From: Hadesarchaea archaeon
GTDB taxonomy: Archaea > Hadarchaeota > Hadarchaeia > Hadarchaeales > Hadarchaeaceae
Length of the DNA: 64,000 nucleotides
Reading direction: 5' to 3'
Assembly (NCBI GenBank): GCA_029259175.1
Contig: JAPDJH010000001.1
Coordinates: forward strand, 62,001-126,000
Of this stretch, positions 22,702-32,613 are shown in pieces. Below the pieces are notes generated by a model. It saw nothing but the letters and a program-made list of their open reading frames with translations. It was not told the DNA's origin and made no database searches. The position numbers and the translations under genes were made by a program. Each line of letters opens with the position of its first letter. Within the stretch, counting starts at the first letter, position 1.

Positions 22702-23964
22702 ATGGCAAAGCCGCACCTGAACTTGGTGACGATTGGCCACGTAGACCACGGGAAGTCCACCCTGATGGGCCGACTGCTCTACGAGACCGGTGCCGTCAAA
22801 GAGGAAGACATCAAGAAGTTCGAGGCCATGGGTGACAAAGGGAAGACCTTCAAGTTCGCGTGGGTCATGGACGGTCTCAAAGAGGAGCGTGAGCGCGGAC
22901 TGACCATCGATCTCGCGCACAAGAAGTTCGAGAGCTCCAAGTACTATTTCACTATCATCGACGCACCGGGACACCGTGACTTCGTTAAGAACATGATCAC
23001 CGGGGCCAGCCAGGCAGACGCTGCCATTTTGGTGGTTGCTGCAGACGACGGCATCATGCCGCAGACGCGCGAGCACGCTGCGCTGGCGTTCACTCTGGGA
23101 GTGGGACAGATGATAGTAGTGATCAACAAGATGGATCTGGTGGACTACAAGCAGGACGTTTACAACAAGCTCAAGCAAGAAGTGACAGAGCTGCTCAAAA
23201 CGGTCGGATACAAGAACGCCGAAAAGTTCCCCTTCATTCCAGCTGCGGCGTTCCACGGGGAGAACGTGACCAAGCGCAGTGAAAAAATGAAGTGGTACAA
23301 CGGCCCCACCGTGCTCGAGTCTCTCGACACGTTCGAAGTTCCGCCCAAGCCTGTGGATAAGCCGCTCCGAATCCCAGTTCAAGACGTGTATTCCATTACC
23401 GGTGTCGGTACGGTTCCTGTGGGGCGCGTCGAAACAGGGGTGCTCAAAGTCGGTGACGCCGTGGTGTTCGAGCCAGCGGGAGTGAAGGGAGATGTGAAGT
23501 CCATCGAGATGCACCACGAGTCCATCCAGCAGGCAGAGCCGGGAGACAACATCGGGTTCAACGTGCGCGGAGTTGCAAAGGACCAGATCAGGCGTGGAGA
23601 CGTAGTCGGACACCCCAACAGTCCACCCACAGTGGTGAAGGAGTTCAAGGCTCGGATAGCGGTGCTGCAGCACCCAACAGCCATTTCCGCAGGATACACG
23701 CCGGTGTTCCACGTGCACACAGCGCAAGCAGCCTGCAAGATCACTCAGATCGTGAACAAGCTGGATCCGAAGACCGGAGAGCCCGTCGAGGAGAATCCAC
23801 AGTTCATCAAGCGCGGAGATATGGCAACGATCGTGGTGACTCCGACCAAGCCGCTGGTGATCGAGAAAGCATCGGAGATCCCACAGCTCAGCAGATTCGC
23901 AATCCGAGATATGGGGATGACGATCGCAGCCGGGGTCTGCGTGGACGTGACTCCAGCAAGGTGA
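22702..23964 (+). CDS. tuf: translation elongation factor 1-alpha
   Basis: This 420-residue GTPase delivers aminoacyl-tRNA to the ribosome. GTPase motifs are all present: GHVDHGKST (G1, residues 10-18), DAPGHRDF (G3), NKMD (G4). Residues after ~225 form the two beta-barrel domains. The archaeal insert [13 protein letters not shown] (effector region) is intact. The gene is G/C-biased at third positions, as expected for high expression. Neighbours rps7 and rps10 give the classic str-operon order. Confidence 0.98.
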   Translation: MAKPHLNLVTIGHVDHGKSTLMGRLLYETGAVKEEDIKKFEAMGDKGKTFKFAWVMDGLKEERERGLTIDLAHKKFESSKYYFTIIDAPGHRDFVKNMITGASQADAAILVVAADDGIMPQTREHAALAFTLGVGQMIVVINKMDLVDYKQDVYNKLKQEVTELLKTVGYKNAEKFPFIPAAAFHGENVTKRSEKMKWYNGPTVLESLDTFEVPPKPVDKPLRIPVQDVYSITGVGTVPVGRVETGVLKVGDAVVFEPAGVKGDVKSIEMHHESIQQAEPGDNIGFNVRGVAKDQIRRGDVVGHPNSPPTVVKEFKARIAVLQHPTAISAGYTPVFHVHTAQAACKITQIVNKLDPKTGEPVEENPQFIKRGDMATIVVTPTKPLVIEKASEIPQLSRFAIRDMGMTIAAGVCVDVTPAR

Positions 23965-24004
23965 GTTTTTTAATCCCCTTTTCATCTAATTTTGGGGGCA
24001 GTCT

Positions 24005-24316
24005 ATGCAAAAGGCGAGAATAAAGCTAGCTAGCACTGACATCGAAAAGCTGAATCATGTGTGCGAACAGATAATCGACATAGCGAGGAGAGTGGGGATC
24101 GAGAAGTCCGGACCCATACCCCTGCCCACCAAGCGGATAAAGGTGGTTACGCGAAAATCACCCGATGGAGAGGGAACAGCCACTTTCGACCGCTGGGAGA
24201 TGCGAATACACAAGAGGCTCATCGACATAAAAGCAGACGATCGCGCGTTGAGACAGCTCATGCGTATCCAGATCCCCGAGGAAGTGTCAATCGAGATAGA
24301 GCTCAAATCGAAGTAA
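24005..24316 (+). CDS. rps10: ribosomal protein uS10
   Basis: This 103-residue head protein of the small subunit shows [20 protein letters not shown] at the start, [20 protein letters not shown] in the middle and [20 protein letters not shown] near the end, all standard archaeal S10. It lies 40 nt after tuf. A T-rich stretch in the gap (GAGTTTTTTAATCCCC) may partly terminate upstream transcripts. Its stop abuts the convergent rio1 gene. Confidence 0.97.
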   Translation: MQKARIKLASTDIEKLNHVCEQIIDIARRVGIEKSGPIPLPTKRIKVVTRKSPDGEGTATFDRWEMRIHKRLIDIKADDRALRQLMRIQIPEEVSIEIELKSK

Positions 24317-25090
24317 TTAAGGGTGTTCCGAACCTGTGATGTTTTTCTCGAGTTCCTCGGGCGGAGGAGCATCCACCCCCAATCTGCGAAAATAGCGTAC
24401 GAGGTTGCTCAGATCGCGACGCAAGTACTCGCGCGACATGGGGTTGCCGAGTTCCGTGCCCATTGAAAAATCGATGAGTACTGGATCCGGGGTAAGAAGC
24501 ACGTTGTACTCACTAAGATCGCTATGAACCAGTCGCGCGTCACGGTAGAGACGTGCAACAGCATCGAGCAGGATCTGATATGCTCGTTGGGGGTCCTCCG
24601 GTGCTGCGTCCTTCATACGGGGATATGGAACGCCTTCCTCTCCGAGGAACTCCATGGCCAACACGTTCTTCTCGCAATCGATGGGGCGCGGAACGGGAAC
24701 CCCCGCTTCATAGGCACGTTGCAAGTTCTTGAACTCTCGAGAAGTCCAAGCAAAGATTATGCGGCGGCGCTCGTGGGGGACACGAGCGTAGCGCGGATCT
24801 CCAGCAAGATAGCGATACATGCTCTTGAAATCCGTGGTGGCAATACGGTAGATCTTGAGCGCAACAAAGTTCCCGATTTGGTCGGCAGCGCAGAATACGT
24901 TGGCCTCCTTGCCGGTGGATACAGCGCCGTAAACAAACTCGAAGACCCCACGGTTCATCATGCGATAGAGAGTAAGCAAAGTAGAACTATCGAAAACACG
25001 AGCCATTATTTTGTAGATTTCGGCATCTTTCTCAAGGCGTTCTGGTTTATGGCGGTGAAGGGCTGCGAGAAGGGAATCGAGCTCCGACAT
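24317..25090 (-). CDS. rio1: RIO1-type serine/threonine kinase
   Basis: This is a 257-residue atypical kinase/ATPase involved in small-ribosomal-subunit maturation. The RIO nucleotide loop STGKEANVF is at ~59, the catalytic loop HSDLSEYNVLL at ~189, and the metal-binding DFSMGTE at ~207. The signature with Met after DFS and the overall length fit RIO1 rather than RIO2, which carries a winged helix. It is last of three minus-strand genes (cimA, aIF1A, rio1). Confidence 0.93.
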   Translation of the reverse strand: MSELDSLLAALHRHKPERLEKDAEIYKIMARVFDSSTLLTLYRMMNRGVFEFVYGAVSTGKEANVFCAADQIGNFVALKIYRIATTDFKSMYRYLAGDPRYARVPHERRRIIFAWTSREFKNLQRAYEAGVPVPRPIDCEKNVLAMEFLGEEGVPYPRMKDAAPEDPQRAYQILLDAVARLYRDARLVHSDLSEYNVLLTPDPVLIDFSMGTELGNPMSREYLRRDLSNLVRYFRRLGVDAPPPEELEKNITGSEHP

Positions 25091-25106
25091 AGTATCAAAT
25101 ATCGAT

Positions 25107-25400
25107 TTATTCCCAAAGCCCCTGTTTGCGCAACCACTCCAACTGAGTCATGGTGTACCGGAACACGATATCGGCCCGCTCCTCCCCCTGAACCGGCCAA
25201 GGCTTTACCACCACCACATCACCCTCACGAACCCACATCCGTTTTCGTAGCTTTCCCGGAATGCGACAATTGCGAATGCGTCCGTCCCTGCACCGCACTC
25301 GTACTCGATCAAATCCAAACATCTGATCAACGATGCCCAATATCTCTCCTTCCTGCGGGAGGTATAGCTTATCACTCTCTCCGGGCTTGAATTTCGGCAT
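25107..25400 (-). CDS. eif1a: translation initiation factor aIF1A
   Basis: This 97-residue S1-like OB-fold initiation factor shows [20 protein letters not shown], then [20 protein letters not shown], the diagnostic core. The ATG at 25400 is preceded by an in-frame GTG that touches the cimA stop; either could serve. It sits 16 nt ahead of rio1, a pairing common in archaea, so both probably serve small-subunit assembly and initiation. Confidence 0.95.
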   Translation of the reverse strand: MPKFKPGESDKLYLPQEGEILGIVDQMFGFDRVRVRCRDGRIRNCRIPGKLRKRMWVREGDVVVVKPWPVQGEERADIVFRYTMTQLEWLRKQGLWE

Positions 25401-25403
25401 CAC

Positions 25404-26900
25404 TCATCCCCGCATCTGCCTATCCCAAAGCAAACGATTTACTCCATTCAGCATGGCCTGCACGCTCGCCATTATGATGTCGCCACTGATTCCTCGCGCC
25501 GTGACTATCCGCTTGCCGTCTGTGAGCTTTACCACCACGTCCACCACAGCATCGGTGCCACCAGAAATTGCATCTACATGATATTCCATCAACCGAATGT
25601 TGGAGATGCCTTCAACCACCTTGCGGATGGCGTTCATCGCCGCGTCCACCGGTCCTACACCTGTTCCAGACTCGACGACCTCACGATCCATGAAGCGGAC
25701 ACGTACGGAAGAAGTGGGGGTGATCTTGTTCCCGCTAACCACCGTGAGTTCTTCCAGCTTCACCAGATCTTTGAACTTGCGCCCCATGACCGAATCGATG
25801 ATTGCCCTCAGCTCGGTGTCCGTCACGGTCTTGCCTTGATCCCCGAGGCGTTTCACGCGCTGAAAGATCTCGAGCACCTGCTTGCGCGTTGGCTTGAAAC
25901 CCATTCGCTTCAGCTCACTCTCGATAGCATGAGTCCCCACGTGTTTGCCGAAAACGAGCTTGCGCTGCTGGCCCACCTCCTCCGGAGAGATGGGTTCGTA
26001 GGTAGAGGGGTGTTTTAGCACTCCATCCACGTGGATTCCCGCCTCATGAGCAAACGCGTTGTCTCCCACTAGCGGCTTCACGGGGGGTATGGGCAAACCA
26101 GTCAGACGCTCCACTAGCTTGGACACCGAATAGAGCTTCCGCGTCTTTATCCGTGTGCGCACCCCATAAAAATGCTTTAGAGACACAACAACTTCTTCCA
26201 ACGGTGCATTCCCACCACGCTCTCCCAGACCGTTGACTGTGGCATGGACCTCTCTCACACCCCCTAGAATCGCGGAGACCGTGTTAGCAGTCGCCATCCC
26301 AAAGTCGTTGTGGCAGTGAGCCGCTACCGGAATCTTCAGCATGCGAACGAAACGGGAATAGAACTCACGCGCTCGCTCGGGTGTGAGAATTCCAACAGTA
26401 TCACACAAACACGCCCGATGTGCTCCTCGCTCCTCCGCCTGCTTCATCAGGTCTAACAGAAACTTCTGATCACTCCGTGTTGCGTCCTCGGCCGAAAATT
26501 CCACTTTCAGCCCATGTTCAATCGCATACTCTAGTGTGGAGAGAGCCATCTGGACCACCTGGGCGCGCGTTTTCTTCAGCTTGTATCGAATATGAAGATC
26601 CGAAGTCGGAACCACCAAGTGCACACTGTCGACATCGCACCGTCTAGCCGCGTCCACGTCCTCCTTGGCAGCTCGGACAAAACTGCAGATTTCTGCCTTC
26701 AGACCAGCTTTAGAGATCAGCTTGATGGCTTTTCGCTCGCCCTCGGATGTGATCGCGGATCCGGCCTCGATTATGTCGACGCCTAGCGAATCGAGAGCTT
26801 GAGCGATCTCCAGCTTCTCTTCTGGAGTAAGGGCTAAGCCCGGTGTCTGCTCTCCGTCCCGCAGTGTCGTGTCAAGCACCACAACGCGCTGCTTGGCCAT
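25404..26900 (-). CDS. cimA: (R)-citramalate synthase
   Basis: This 498-residue protein condenses acetyl-CoA with pyruvate to citramalate, the entry to isoleucine from pyruvate. The TIM-barrel start [12 protein letters not shown], the metal-binding HCHNDFGMATAN and the C-terminal regulatory domain (from ~380) mark the LeuA/CimA/HCS family. EAGSAITSEGERKAIKLI and CDVDSVHLVVPTSDLH match methanogen CimA as I remember it, better than LeuA. It diverges from leuA across a 68-nt gap, giving both branched-chain entry enzymes a shared control region. Confidence 0.85.
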   Translation of the reverse strand: MAKQRVVVLDTTLRDGEQTPGLALTPEEKLEIAQALDSLGVDIIEAGSAITSEGERKAIKLISKAGLKAEICSFVRAAKEDVDAARRCDVDSVHLVVPTSDLHIRYKLKKTRAQVVQMALSTLEYAIEHGLKVEFSAEDATRSDQKFLLDLMKQAEERGAHRACLCDTVGILTPERAREFYSRFVRMLKIPVAAHCHNDFGMATANTVSAILGGVREVHATVNGLGERGGNAPLEEVVVSLKHFYGVRTRIKTRKLYSVSKLVERLTGLPIPPVKPLVGDNAFAHEAGIHVDGVLKHPSTYEPISPEEVGQQRKLVFGKHVGTHAIESELKRMGFKPTRKQVLEIFQRVKRLGDQGKTVTDTELRAIIDSVMGRKFKDLVKLEELTVVSGNKITPTSSVRVRFMDREVVESGTGVGPVDAAMNAIRKVVEGISNIRLMEYHVDAISGGTDAVVDVVVKLTDGKRIVTARGISGDIIMASVQAMLNGVNRLLWDRQMRG

Positions 26901-26968
26901 CGGAACACCTTTCTACTATGGGGAAACTAGTTATTTAATGGCATCCAGTAAAGACTAAGGGGTCGTCC

Positions 26969-28519
26969 ATGAAGAAACCGAAGTTCATCGGAGATTATGT
27001 AAAGCTATCGGGAGAACTGCAGCACCTGCCAAGCCGGGTACGCATATTCGACACCACGCTCCGAGATGGCGAACAAACCCCTGGGGTCTCGCTGACAACC
27101 GAACAAAAGGTGATGATAGCCAGACAGCTAGACAAGCTGGGTGTGGACACTATCGAAGCAGGCATGCCCATAGTCTCGCCTGGAGAAAAACAAGCCGTGG
27201 AAAAAATCGCCAAAACGGGTTTAAATGCTGAGATATGTGCGCTTGCCCGCTGCGTAAAAGAAGACATTGATGCCGCTCTAGACTGTGACGTCGATGCGAT
27301 CCACGTTTTCATTGCCACGTCCGACATTCATCTGAAACACAAGCTGAAGCTCACCCGCGAGCAAGCGCTAGAACAGGCTGTACGTTTTGTTGAATATGCA
27401 AAGAAACATGGCGTCGTGGTTGAATTCTCAGCAGAGGATGCAACCCGTAGCGATGTGGAATATCTAAAAAAAGTATACCGAGCAACAGTAGAGGCTGGAG
27501 CTGATCGTGTCAACGTCCCCGATACCGTTGGTGTAATCACGCCCCGCGGAATGTACCACCTAGTGCGACAGATAAAAGAAGTCATCGACGTCCCGGTGAG
27601 TGTACACTGCCACAACGATCTCGGCCTAGCTGTTGCTAACTCGCTCGCCGGGGTGGAGGCCGGTGCCGAACAAGTTCATGTAACCGTAAATGGGCTGGGG
27701 GAGCGCGCTGGAAATGCCGCGCTGGAAGAGGTTGTGATGGGGCTCCGGATATTCTATGGACTCAAACCTAAAGTGCGCACAGAGTTGTTAGTAGAGACCT
27801 CCGACTTGGTAGAAAGACTGACCGGGGTGACCGTATCTCCCAACAAGGCAATAGTTGGTGACAATGCCTTTGCGCACGAATCCGGAATTCATGTCCACGG
27901 GGTCTTGGAATTTCCCGGAACGTACGAACCGCTCTCGCCCGAGCTTGTGGGGCACCACCGGCGGGTCGTGCTTGGAAAGCATGCCGGAGCCCGATCGGTG
28001 CGCAGCCAGCTGGAAGAAATGGGAATACGACCGACCAGCAAGCAACTGAAGCTCATAACTCAAAAAGTAAAAGAGCTCGGCGATAAGGGGAAAAAGGTCA
28101 CTGATGCGGATTTGCGAGCCATTGCCGAACACGTAATTGGGGCACTTCCGCCCGAGCAAAAAACAGTAGAGCTGAAGGAGATCACCGTCACGACGGGGAG
28201 CACCATTACTCCAACAGCCTCCGTTAGGCTTTCAATTAAAGGGGAAGAACGGGTTGGATCGGCTACAGGTGTTGGACCGGTCGATGCCGCGATTGGAGCC
28301 ATCCGAAATGTCATGAAAGAGATCTCCGGACTCCGGCTCAAGGAATACCACCTAGACGCGATCACCGGCGGGAGCGACGCGCTGGCGGAGGTGACGGTGA
28401 AGCTGGAGGACGAGCGAGGCAACCTCTACATCGCGAAGGGCGTGCGGGAGGACGTGGTGATCGCCAGCGTTGAGGCCATGATCAACGGGATTAACCGCTA
28501 TTTTGCAAGGCGGAAGTGA
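26969..28519 (+). CDS. leuA: 2-isopropylmalate synthase
   Basis: This 516-residue enzyme catalyses the first committed step of leucine synthesis (acetyl-CoA plus 2-oxoisovalerate). It has [28 protein letters not shown] and a C-terminal leucine-binding-type domain after ~400. The substrate-pocket segment reads [14 protein letters not shown], unlike the EAGSAITS of the neighbouring CimA, which supports the split of roles. The first ~20 residues form a short extension. An ATTTAA box lies ~37 nt before the ATG. A homocitrate-synthase role cannot be fully excluded. Confidence 0.85.
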   Translation: MKKPKFIGDYVKLSGELQHLPSRVRIFDTTLRDGEQTPGVSLTTEQKVMIARQLDKLGVDTIEAGMPIVSPGEKQAVEKIAKTGLNAEICALARCVKEDIDAALDCDVDAIHVFIATSDIHLKHKLKLTREQALEQAVRFVEYAKKHGVVVEFSAEDATRSDVEYLKKVYRATVEAGADRVNVPDTVGVITPRGMYHLVRQIKEVIDVPVSVHCHNDLGLAVANSLAGVEAGAEQVHVTVNGLGERAGNAALEEVVMGLRIFYGLKPKVRTELLVETSDLVERLTGVTVSPNKAIVGDNAFAHESGIHVHGVLEFPGTYEPLSPELVGHHRRVVLGKHAGARSVRSQLEEMGIRPTSKQLKLITQKVKELGDKGKKVTDADLRAIAEHVIGALPPEQKTVELKEITVTTGSTITPTASVRLSIKGEERVGSATGVGPVDAAIGAIRNVMKEISGLRLKEYHLDAITGGSDALAEVTVKLEDERGNLYIAKGVREDVVIASVEAMINGINRYFARRK

Positions 28520-28583
28520 GTTTTTCACCGTTAGTAAACCCCCATCACGGATTGTACAGGAGTAAATGTTTAAACAACATATA

Positions 28584-28612
28584 TTCACTAACTGAATTAT
28601 TCAGTAGGTGAA
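28584..28612. repeat. imperfect palindrome upstream of an ATPase-gene remnant
   Basis: TTCACTAACTGAAT and ATTCAGTAGGTGAA are inverted copies (12 of 14 positions pair) around a single T. It ends 3 nt before the ATG of a tiny open frame. It looks like a former operator or promoter element. Confidence 0.5.
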
Positions 28613-28615
28613 TAA

Positions 28616-28708
28616 ATGCGATTCATCAACCGAAAAGCTGAGCTCAGAACCAAGAGTTCAATTCATACACATTTGGTACTTACAAGTCCCAAATATCTAA
28701 ATTTTTAG
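28616..28708 (+). pseudogene. N-terminal stub of an archaeal AAA (STAND) ATPase gene
   Basis: A 30-codon open frame begins MRFINRKAEL, closely like the first residues of archaeal NTPases that start M.FI.RE.EL. It then loses all resemblance and stops. No Walker motif follows. With the palindrome just upstream it looks like the surviving 5' end of a deleted gene. Two short hairpins, CTAAATTTTTAG (28697-28708) and CCAAATTTTTGG (28727-28738), lie at and after its end. Confidence 0.45.
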
Positions 28709-28760
28709 GAACATATGAAGACCAAATACCAAATTTTTGGGAATGCTCTTAGTTGAACAA

Positions 28761-29348
28761 TCACCACCTCCCCGACACGTAGGGGTACTCCTCTTCGAGC
28801 CACTGGAGAGGATCCCACTCTGAGGGCAGACCAATATACTCGAGCCAATTGTTGCCCGGAATATGCTCCATGCCCCATCTGAGCAACTCAGCATTCACGT
28901 TAATCCAGTGATTATCGTTTTCAATGTAAATCACCGCGATTAACCTACCGTAATGATCGCGATAGGGGCCTTGCTCTCCGCTTTGAGCATCGTTCAGATC
29001 CAAATACACGATGGTGTTCGGCGGCAATAAATTCTCCAAGAACTGCTTTGCCTCGAATGCGCCATTTTCTGGTGGATCTGTCCACGTTTCCGGAGCATCG
29101 ATGCCACCACCGAATCGCACATGCTCTATGCTGTTTTTAGAGATATGCGCCGCCGGGTCTACACCCGCAAGCACTTCGAGTATCTGCACGCTCACCGTAT
29201 CTCCGTCAATCACAGAGTCTATCTGAGCAACTACCTCGAAATGAATCTCCTCGTTTTCAATTTTGTGAACCAAAATTATGTTACTGAACAAAACATAACC
29301 TACGAGGGAAAGCAAGATAAACACGCAACTCAACACAAGTCCTCGCAT
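28761..29348 (-). CDS. membrane-anchored or secreted thermonuclease-like protein (SNase fold)
   Basis: This protein of ~195 residues has one N-terminal hydrophobic segment (about 3-25; signal peptide or anchor), then a staphylococcal-nuclease-like OB fold. DSVIDGDTVSVQI, IDAPETW, YLDLN and DHYGRLIAVIYI match the family pattern, including the VDGDT strand, the Asp/Glu around the calcium site and the YGR arginine. The stretch HVRFGGGIDAPE has one extra Gly compared with the usual form. It probably degrades or processes nucleic acid outside the cell. ATG at 29348 is preferred; a GTG three codons upstream is possible. Confidence 0.75.
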   Translation of the reverse strand: MRGLVLSCVFILLSLVGYVLFSNIILVHKIENEEIHFEVVAQIDSVIDGDTVSVQILEVLAGVDPAAHISKNSIEHVRFGGGIDAPETWTDPPENGAFEAKQFLENLLPPNTIVYLDLNDAQSGEQGPYRDHYGRLIAVIYIENDNHWINVNAELLRWGMEHIPGNNWLEYIGLPSEWDPLQWLEEEYPYVSGRW

Positions 29349-29409
29349 GCGTGTCACACTCTAATTATAAGCACAACACTTAAACATCGAAGAAAGGCAT
29401 CTTAAACGG

Positions 29410-30525
29410 ATGAAGCATCTTCCGCTAGAAGAAGCCCACAAAGAAGCTGGTGCCCAATTCGTCGAGTTCGCAGGATGGTGGATGCCCATACAGTACTCTT
29501 CAATCAGTGAAGAACACATGGCTGTTCGGGAACATGCGGGGCTCTTCGACGTCAGCCACATGGGAGAATTTCTCATAACGGGACCTGGAGCACTAGAATT
29601 CTTGCAACACATAACGACTAACGATGTCTCTACGCTGAGTGAGGGTGGTGCACAATACTCCACCGTGCTCAACGATCGAGGGGGTGTGAAAGACGACGTG
29701 GTGATTTACCGCATGGGGAAAGCCAGATTCATGCTCGTGTGTAACGCTGTGAATGTAGAAAAACTGGAAAAATGGTTCATCGACCACTGCCCCAGCAATG
29801 TGGAGATCAAAAACATATCAGAATCAACAGTCCTGCTAGCGCTTCAAGGTCCAAAAGCCCAACAAATTTTGGAGTCACTCACCCCTGCTGATTTGCGGGC
29901 TATACGGCGCTTTAACGGTGCGTGGATCGAAGTGGCAGGGACACAGTGCTGGGTCAGCCGCACCGGGTACACCGGAGAAGACGGGTTCGAAATATTCTTT
30001 GTGGATATGAAGGATCTCGAGCCTGCGGTAAAGACTTGGAAAACCCTGCTCAGTGCTGGGGAGAAACTGGGACTCAAGCCCTGTGGCCTCGGTGCCCGCG
30101 ACACTACCCGGATCGAGGCAGGATTGTGTCTCTATGGAAACGAACTCACAGAAGACACCACGCCACTTGAAGCCCGTATTTCATTCGTGGTAAAGTTTGA
30201 GAAATCCGATTTCATCGGAAAAAACGCCTTGCTTCAACGGAAACAGCAAGGATTACGAAAAGTACGGGTTGGATTGCGCATGTTGGATCCGGGGATTCCG
30301 CGAAAAGGCATGAAAGTCTTAAGCCAAGGAGAACCGATCGGCACCATCACATCAGGGACATTTTCCCCGTTGCTCAAGCAAGGAATAGCGATGGGTTATG
30401 TGCCGCCCAACTTCGATTTTGGCCAACAAGTAGAAATAGAGATCCACGGGCGCCCGAGACGCGCAGAACTGGTAAAATGGCCTTTTTATGACAAGAAAAG
30501 ATACGGATGGACGAGGGAAGGATAG
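29410..30525 (+). CDS. gcvT: glycine cleavage system T protein (aminomethyltransferase)
   Basis: This is a 371-residue folate-fold enzyme that moves the methylene carbon of glycine onto a pterin cofactor, tetrahydromethanopterin or tetrahydrofolate. The start EEAHKEAGAQFVEFAGWWMP and the motif FDVSHMGEF are classic, as are SRTGYTGEDGFEIF (~185) and LGARDTTRIEAGLCLYG (~225). Length is normal. No other glycine-cleavage gene is nearby, but it runs straight into an FrhB-like redox gene and lies near mer and cofE, so the region handles C1 carriers. Confidence 0.93.
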   Translation: MKHLPLEEAHKEAGAQFVEFAGWWMPIQYSSISEEHMAVREHAGLFDVSHMGEFLITGPGALEFLQHITTNDVSTLSEGGAQYSTVLNDRGGVKDDVVIYRMGKARFMLVCNAVNVEKLEKWFIDHCPSNVEIKNISESTVLLALQGPKAQQILESLTPADLRAIRRFNGAWIEVAGTQCWVSRTGYTGEDGFEIFFVDMKDLEPAVKTWKTLLSAGEKLGLKPCGLGARDTTRIEAGLCLYGNELTEDTTPLEARISFVVKFEKSDFIGKNALLQRKQQGLRKVRVGLRMLDPGIPRKGMKVLSQGEPIGTITSGTFSPLLKQGIAMGYVPPNFDFGQQVEIEIHGRPRRAELVKWPFYDKKRYGWTREG

Positions 30526-31611
30526 ATGGGAGGAGTTTTCAGAGATCTTGAAGACGGGGTAATAAAACGGGGTTTCTGTTTGGGCTGCGGTGCATGCGTT
30601 GCAGCGTGTCCAGTGCAGTGCCTTTCGCTTCAGGATGGAACACCCACTCTGCAGGGCAAGTGCATAAACTGTGGAGTATGCTACGAGGAGTGCCTCCACA
30701 CAGCCGGGTTCGATAGGGTGGGCAAGCAATGGAAAGTAGAAATGACAGATCCAGATCTGGGACCCTATCTCTCCATTCACATAGCAGAATCTCCAGAAAA
30801 GGCTGTCAAAGAGCGGGCGCAGGACGGCGGAGCGGTCACTGCCATGCTCAAGACCCTCCTGGAATACGAATATGTCGACGGAGCGATCGTCACGGGTGTG
30901 GGTGCCAAACCGCTACAGCCAGAGGGCAAAGTAGTCACCACGCCAGACGAAGTGGAAGAGTACGCGGGAAGCAAGTACTGCCGCGGCCCACTCTTTACAG
31001 CGGTCAGAGAGGCCGTGAAGCACTATGGGCGTTCGCGGCTCGCCTTGGTGGGACTGCCATGCCAGATAGCCACACTAAGACGAATCCAAACATCGAACCC
31101 GACCAACAGACAATTGGCAGAATCTGTAAAGTTAGCAATAGGGTTGTTCTGCGAGGGGGCTTTTCAATACCGCTTCTTTAGAGAAGTTGTTGAGGGACAA
31201 GCGCGCATACCCTTGGCCGAGGTCGAACGTGTCGAAGTCTCCGGGGACAAGGTTATAGTGTACCGGATGCAAAAGCCGCCTCGCGAAATCGCGCTCGCTA
31301 TCGCGAAAAAATACATAGATCTCGCATGTAGAGTATGCACGGACTTCTCGGCGGTGCTAGCAGACATCTCGGTCGGTGCCGCCGGATCACCCAAAGGAAA
31401 GTCCACGGTAATCATCCGAACGAATGCCGGTGCTGACGCGTTCAATTTTGTCGCTCGTATGAACGGGATCAAGACAAAACCGCTCGAGGTAGGTTCGGGA
31501 GGAATCGAAGAAATCCGAAAAGCCAGTCAGCGAAAGAAAGACGGGGCAAAACGCACTTTGGAGCGCCTACGTGCTTCAAAACAACCCGTTCCTCTCTGGG
31601 CCGAAAGCTAA
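30526..31611 (+). CDS. FrhB/FdhB-family iron-sulfur flavoprotein (F420-linked)
   Basis: This 361-residue protein of the coenzyme F420 hydrogenase/dehydrogenase beta family has two 4Fe-4S motifs at the N-terminus: CLGCGACVAACP (~18-29) and CINCGVCYEEC (~45-55). The flavin/F420-binding core follows, with AQDGGAVTAML, GSKYCRGPL and LVGLPCQIATLRR, and a third Cys cluster ACRVCTDF. It starts directly at the gcvT stop, so the two are one transcript. The electron partner is unknown; linking F420 to C1 oxidation or glutamate synthesis would fit the family. Confidence 0.88.
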   Translation: MGGVFRDLEDGVIKRGFCLGCGACVAACPVQCLSLQDGTPTLQGKCINCGVCYEECLHTAGFDRVGKQWKVEMTDPDLGPYLSIHIAESPEKAVKERAQDGGAVTAMLKTLLEYEYVDGAIVTGVGAKPLQPEGKVVTTPDEVEEYAGSKYCRGPLFTAVREAVKHYGRSRLALVGLPCQIATLRRIQTSNPTNRQLAESVKLAIGLFCEGAFQYRFFREVVEGQARIPLAEVERVEVSGDKVIVYRMQKPPREIALAIAKKYIDLACRVCTDFSAVLADISVGAAGSPKGKSTVIIRTNAGADAFNFVARMNGIKTKPLEVGSGGIEEIRKASQRKKDGAKRTLERLRASKQPVPLWAES

Positions 31612-32570
31612 GCCGACAAAAGGGATGCGCGCTCGAGCACGGCTTTGGGATCAGGGCCGATCGGCGAACCAATAACAGCTGTGGAGAACCCAAGCTTCCG
31701 GACTTCCTCTAAACGAGATTCCAAGTCGGAAAAAGAACCACAAACGGAAAAAGCTTCGATCATGCGGGGAGAAACCGCCTCCCTTGCTTTCTGTATCTCT
31801 CCGCTTCTGAGCCATTTGCGCACCGCTTCCACATCATCTGGTGAAATACCGTGATACTCTAACGAGTCATCCGGAGCTGAGGCGGCAATGAACGCCACTA
31901 TTCCTCGAACCATCCGGCGCGCACGATCCAGGTCGCTGCCAACGGAGACCGCAAGATAAGCCACGGTGTCGAATTCAGGAGATGAAGTACTGCCTCGGAT
32001 CTGGACACGAGCATCGTGAAGATCGTGGGGATGCGAAGCGTTTATTAGCACCCCATCTCCGATGCGCGCTGCCAACTGTAGTATCCGCGGCCGTCTTCCT
32101 CCGACATACACTGGAATGCGATCGGGGGGAGTGAAGCGCAGTTTAGCTTGGTGACATGTGAAAAGCGCGCCCTTAAAGTCGAAGGGCTCGCCCGACCACA
32201 ATCCGCGAGCGATCTCCACAGCCTCCCGAACGGCTGTGATAGGCTTGTGATGCCGAACCCCTAGCGTTAACAGGAAAAAGGGGTCGCCAGCCGAGATGCC
32301 AAGAGCAGCACGGCCTTTGGAAAGCTCCTGTAGGGTTGCTACCGCTGCTGCCGTCACAGCTGGGTGGACTAAATACGGATTGGTGACTCCCGGGCCCAGC
32401 TGGATTCGCGACGTGGCTAGTGCGATCTGACTGAGAGCTATGAAAACTGAGCGGTTATGGTAGTGATCGCACACCCACAACTGATGGTAGCCGAGTTCCT
32501 CCACCAGCTTCGCGATCTCAACCATTCGGTCAAGCGAGATGTACGGAACCAGTTCAACACCAAGCCGCAT
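31608..32570 (-). CDS. mer: methylene-tetrahydromethanopterin reductase (F420-dependent)
   Basis: This is a 320-residue luciferase-fold enzyme converting methylene-H4MPT to methyl-H4MPT with reduced F420. The N-terminus MRLGVELVP, the motifs LGPGVTNPY (~73) and TLQELSKGRAALGISAGD, and AGSPIGPD-like SPIGPDPK at the C-terminus follow methanogen Mer closely. Two ATGs sit side by side (32573, 32570); 32570 gives the Mer-like start. It converges on the FrhB-like gene and is divergent from cofE, which makes its cofactor. Confidence 0.9.
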   Translation of the reverse strand: MRLGVELVPYISLDRMVEIAKLVEELGYHQLWVCDHYHNRSVFIALSQIALATSRIQLGPGVTNPYLVHPAVTAAAVATLQELSKGRAALGISAGDPFFLLTLGVRHHKPITAVREAVEIARGLWSGEPFDFKGALFTCHQAKLRFTPPDRIPVYVGGRRPRILQLAARIGDGVLINASHPHDLHDARVQIRGSTSSPEFDTVAYLAVSVGSDLDRARRMVRGIVAFIAASAPDDSLEYHGISPDDVEAVRKWLRSGEIQKAREAVSPRMIEAFSVCGSFSDLESRLEEVRKLGFSTAVIGSPIGPDPKAVLERASLLSA

Positions 32571-32613
32571 CATCTCCTCTATAAACAGAGAGAGTAAAAG
32601 ACTGGTGGTAGAG

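Noticed and set aside
22642-23985. 447-codon minus-strand frame opposite EF-1A
   Set aside because: It mirrors the codon bias of a highly expressed gene; the plus strand encodes unmistakable EF-1A.
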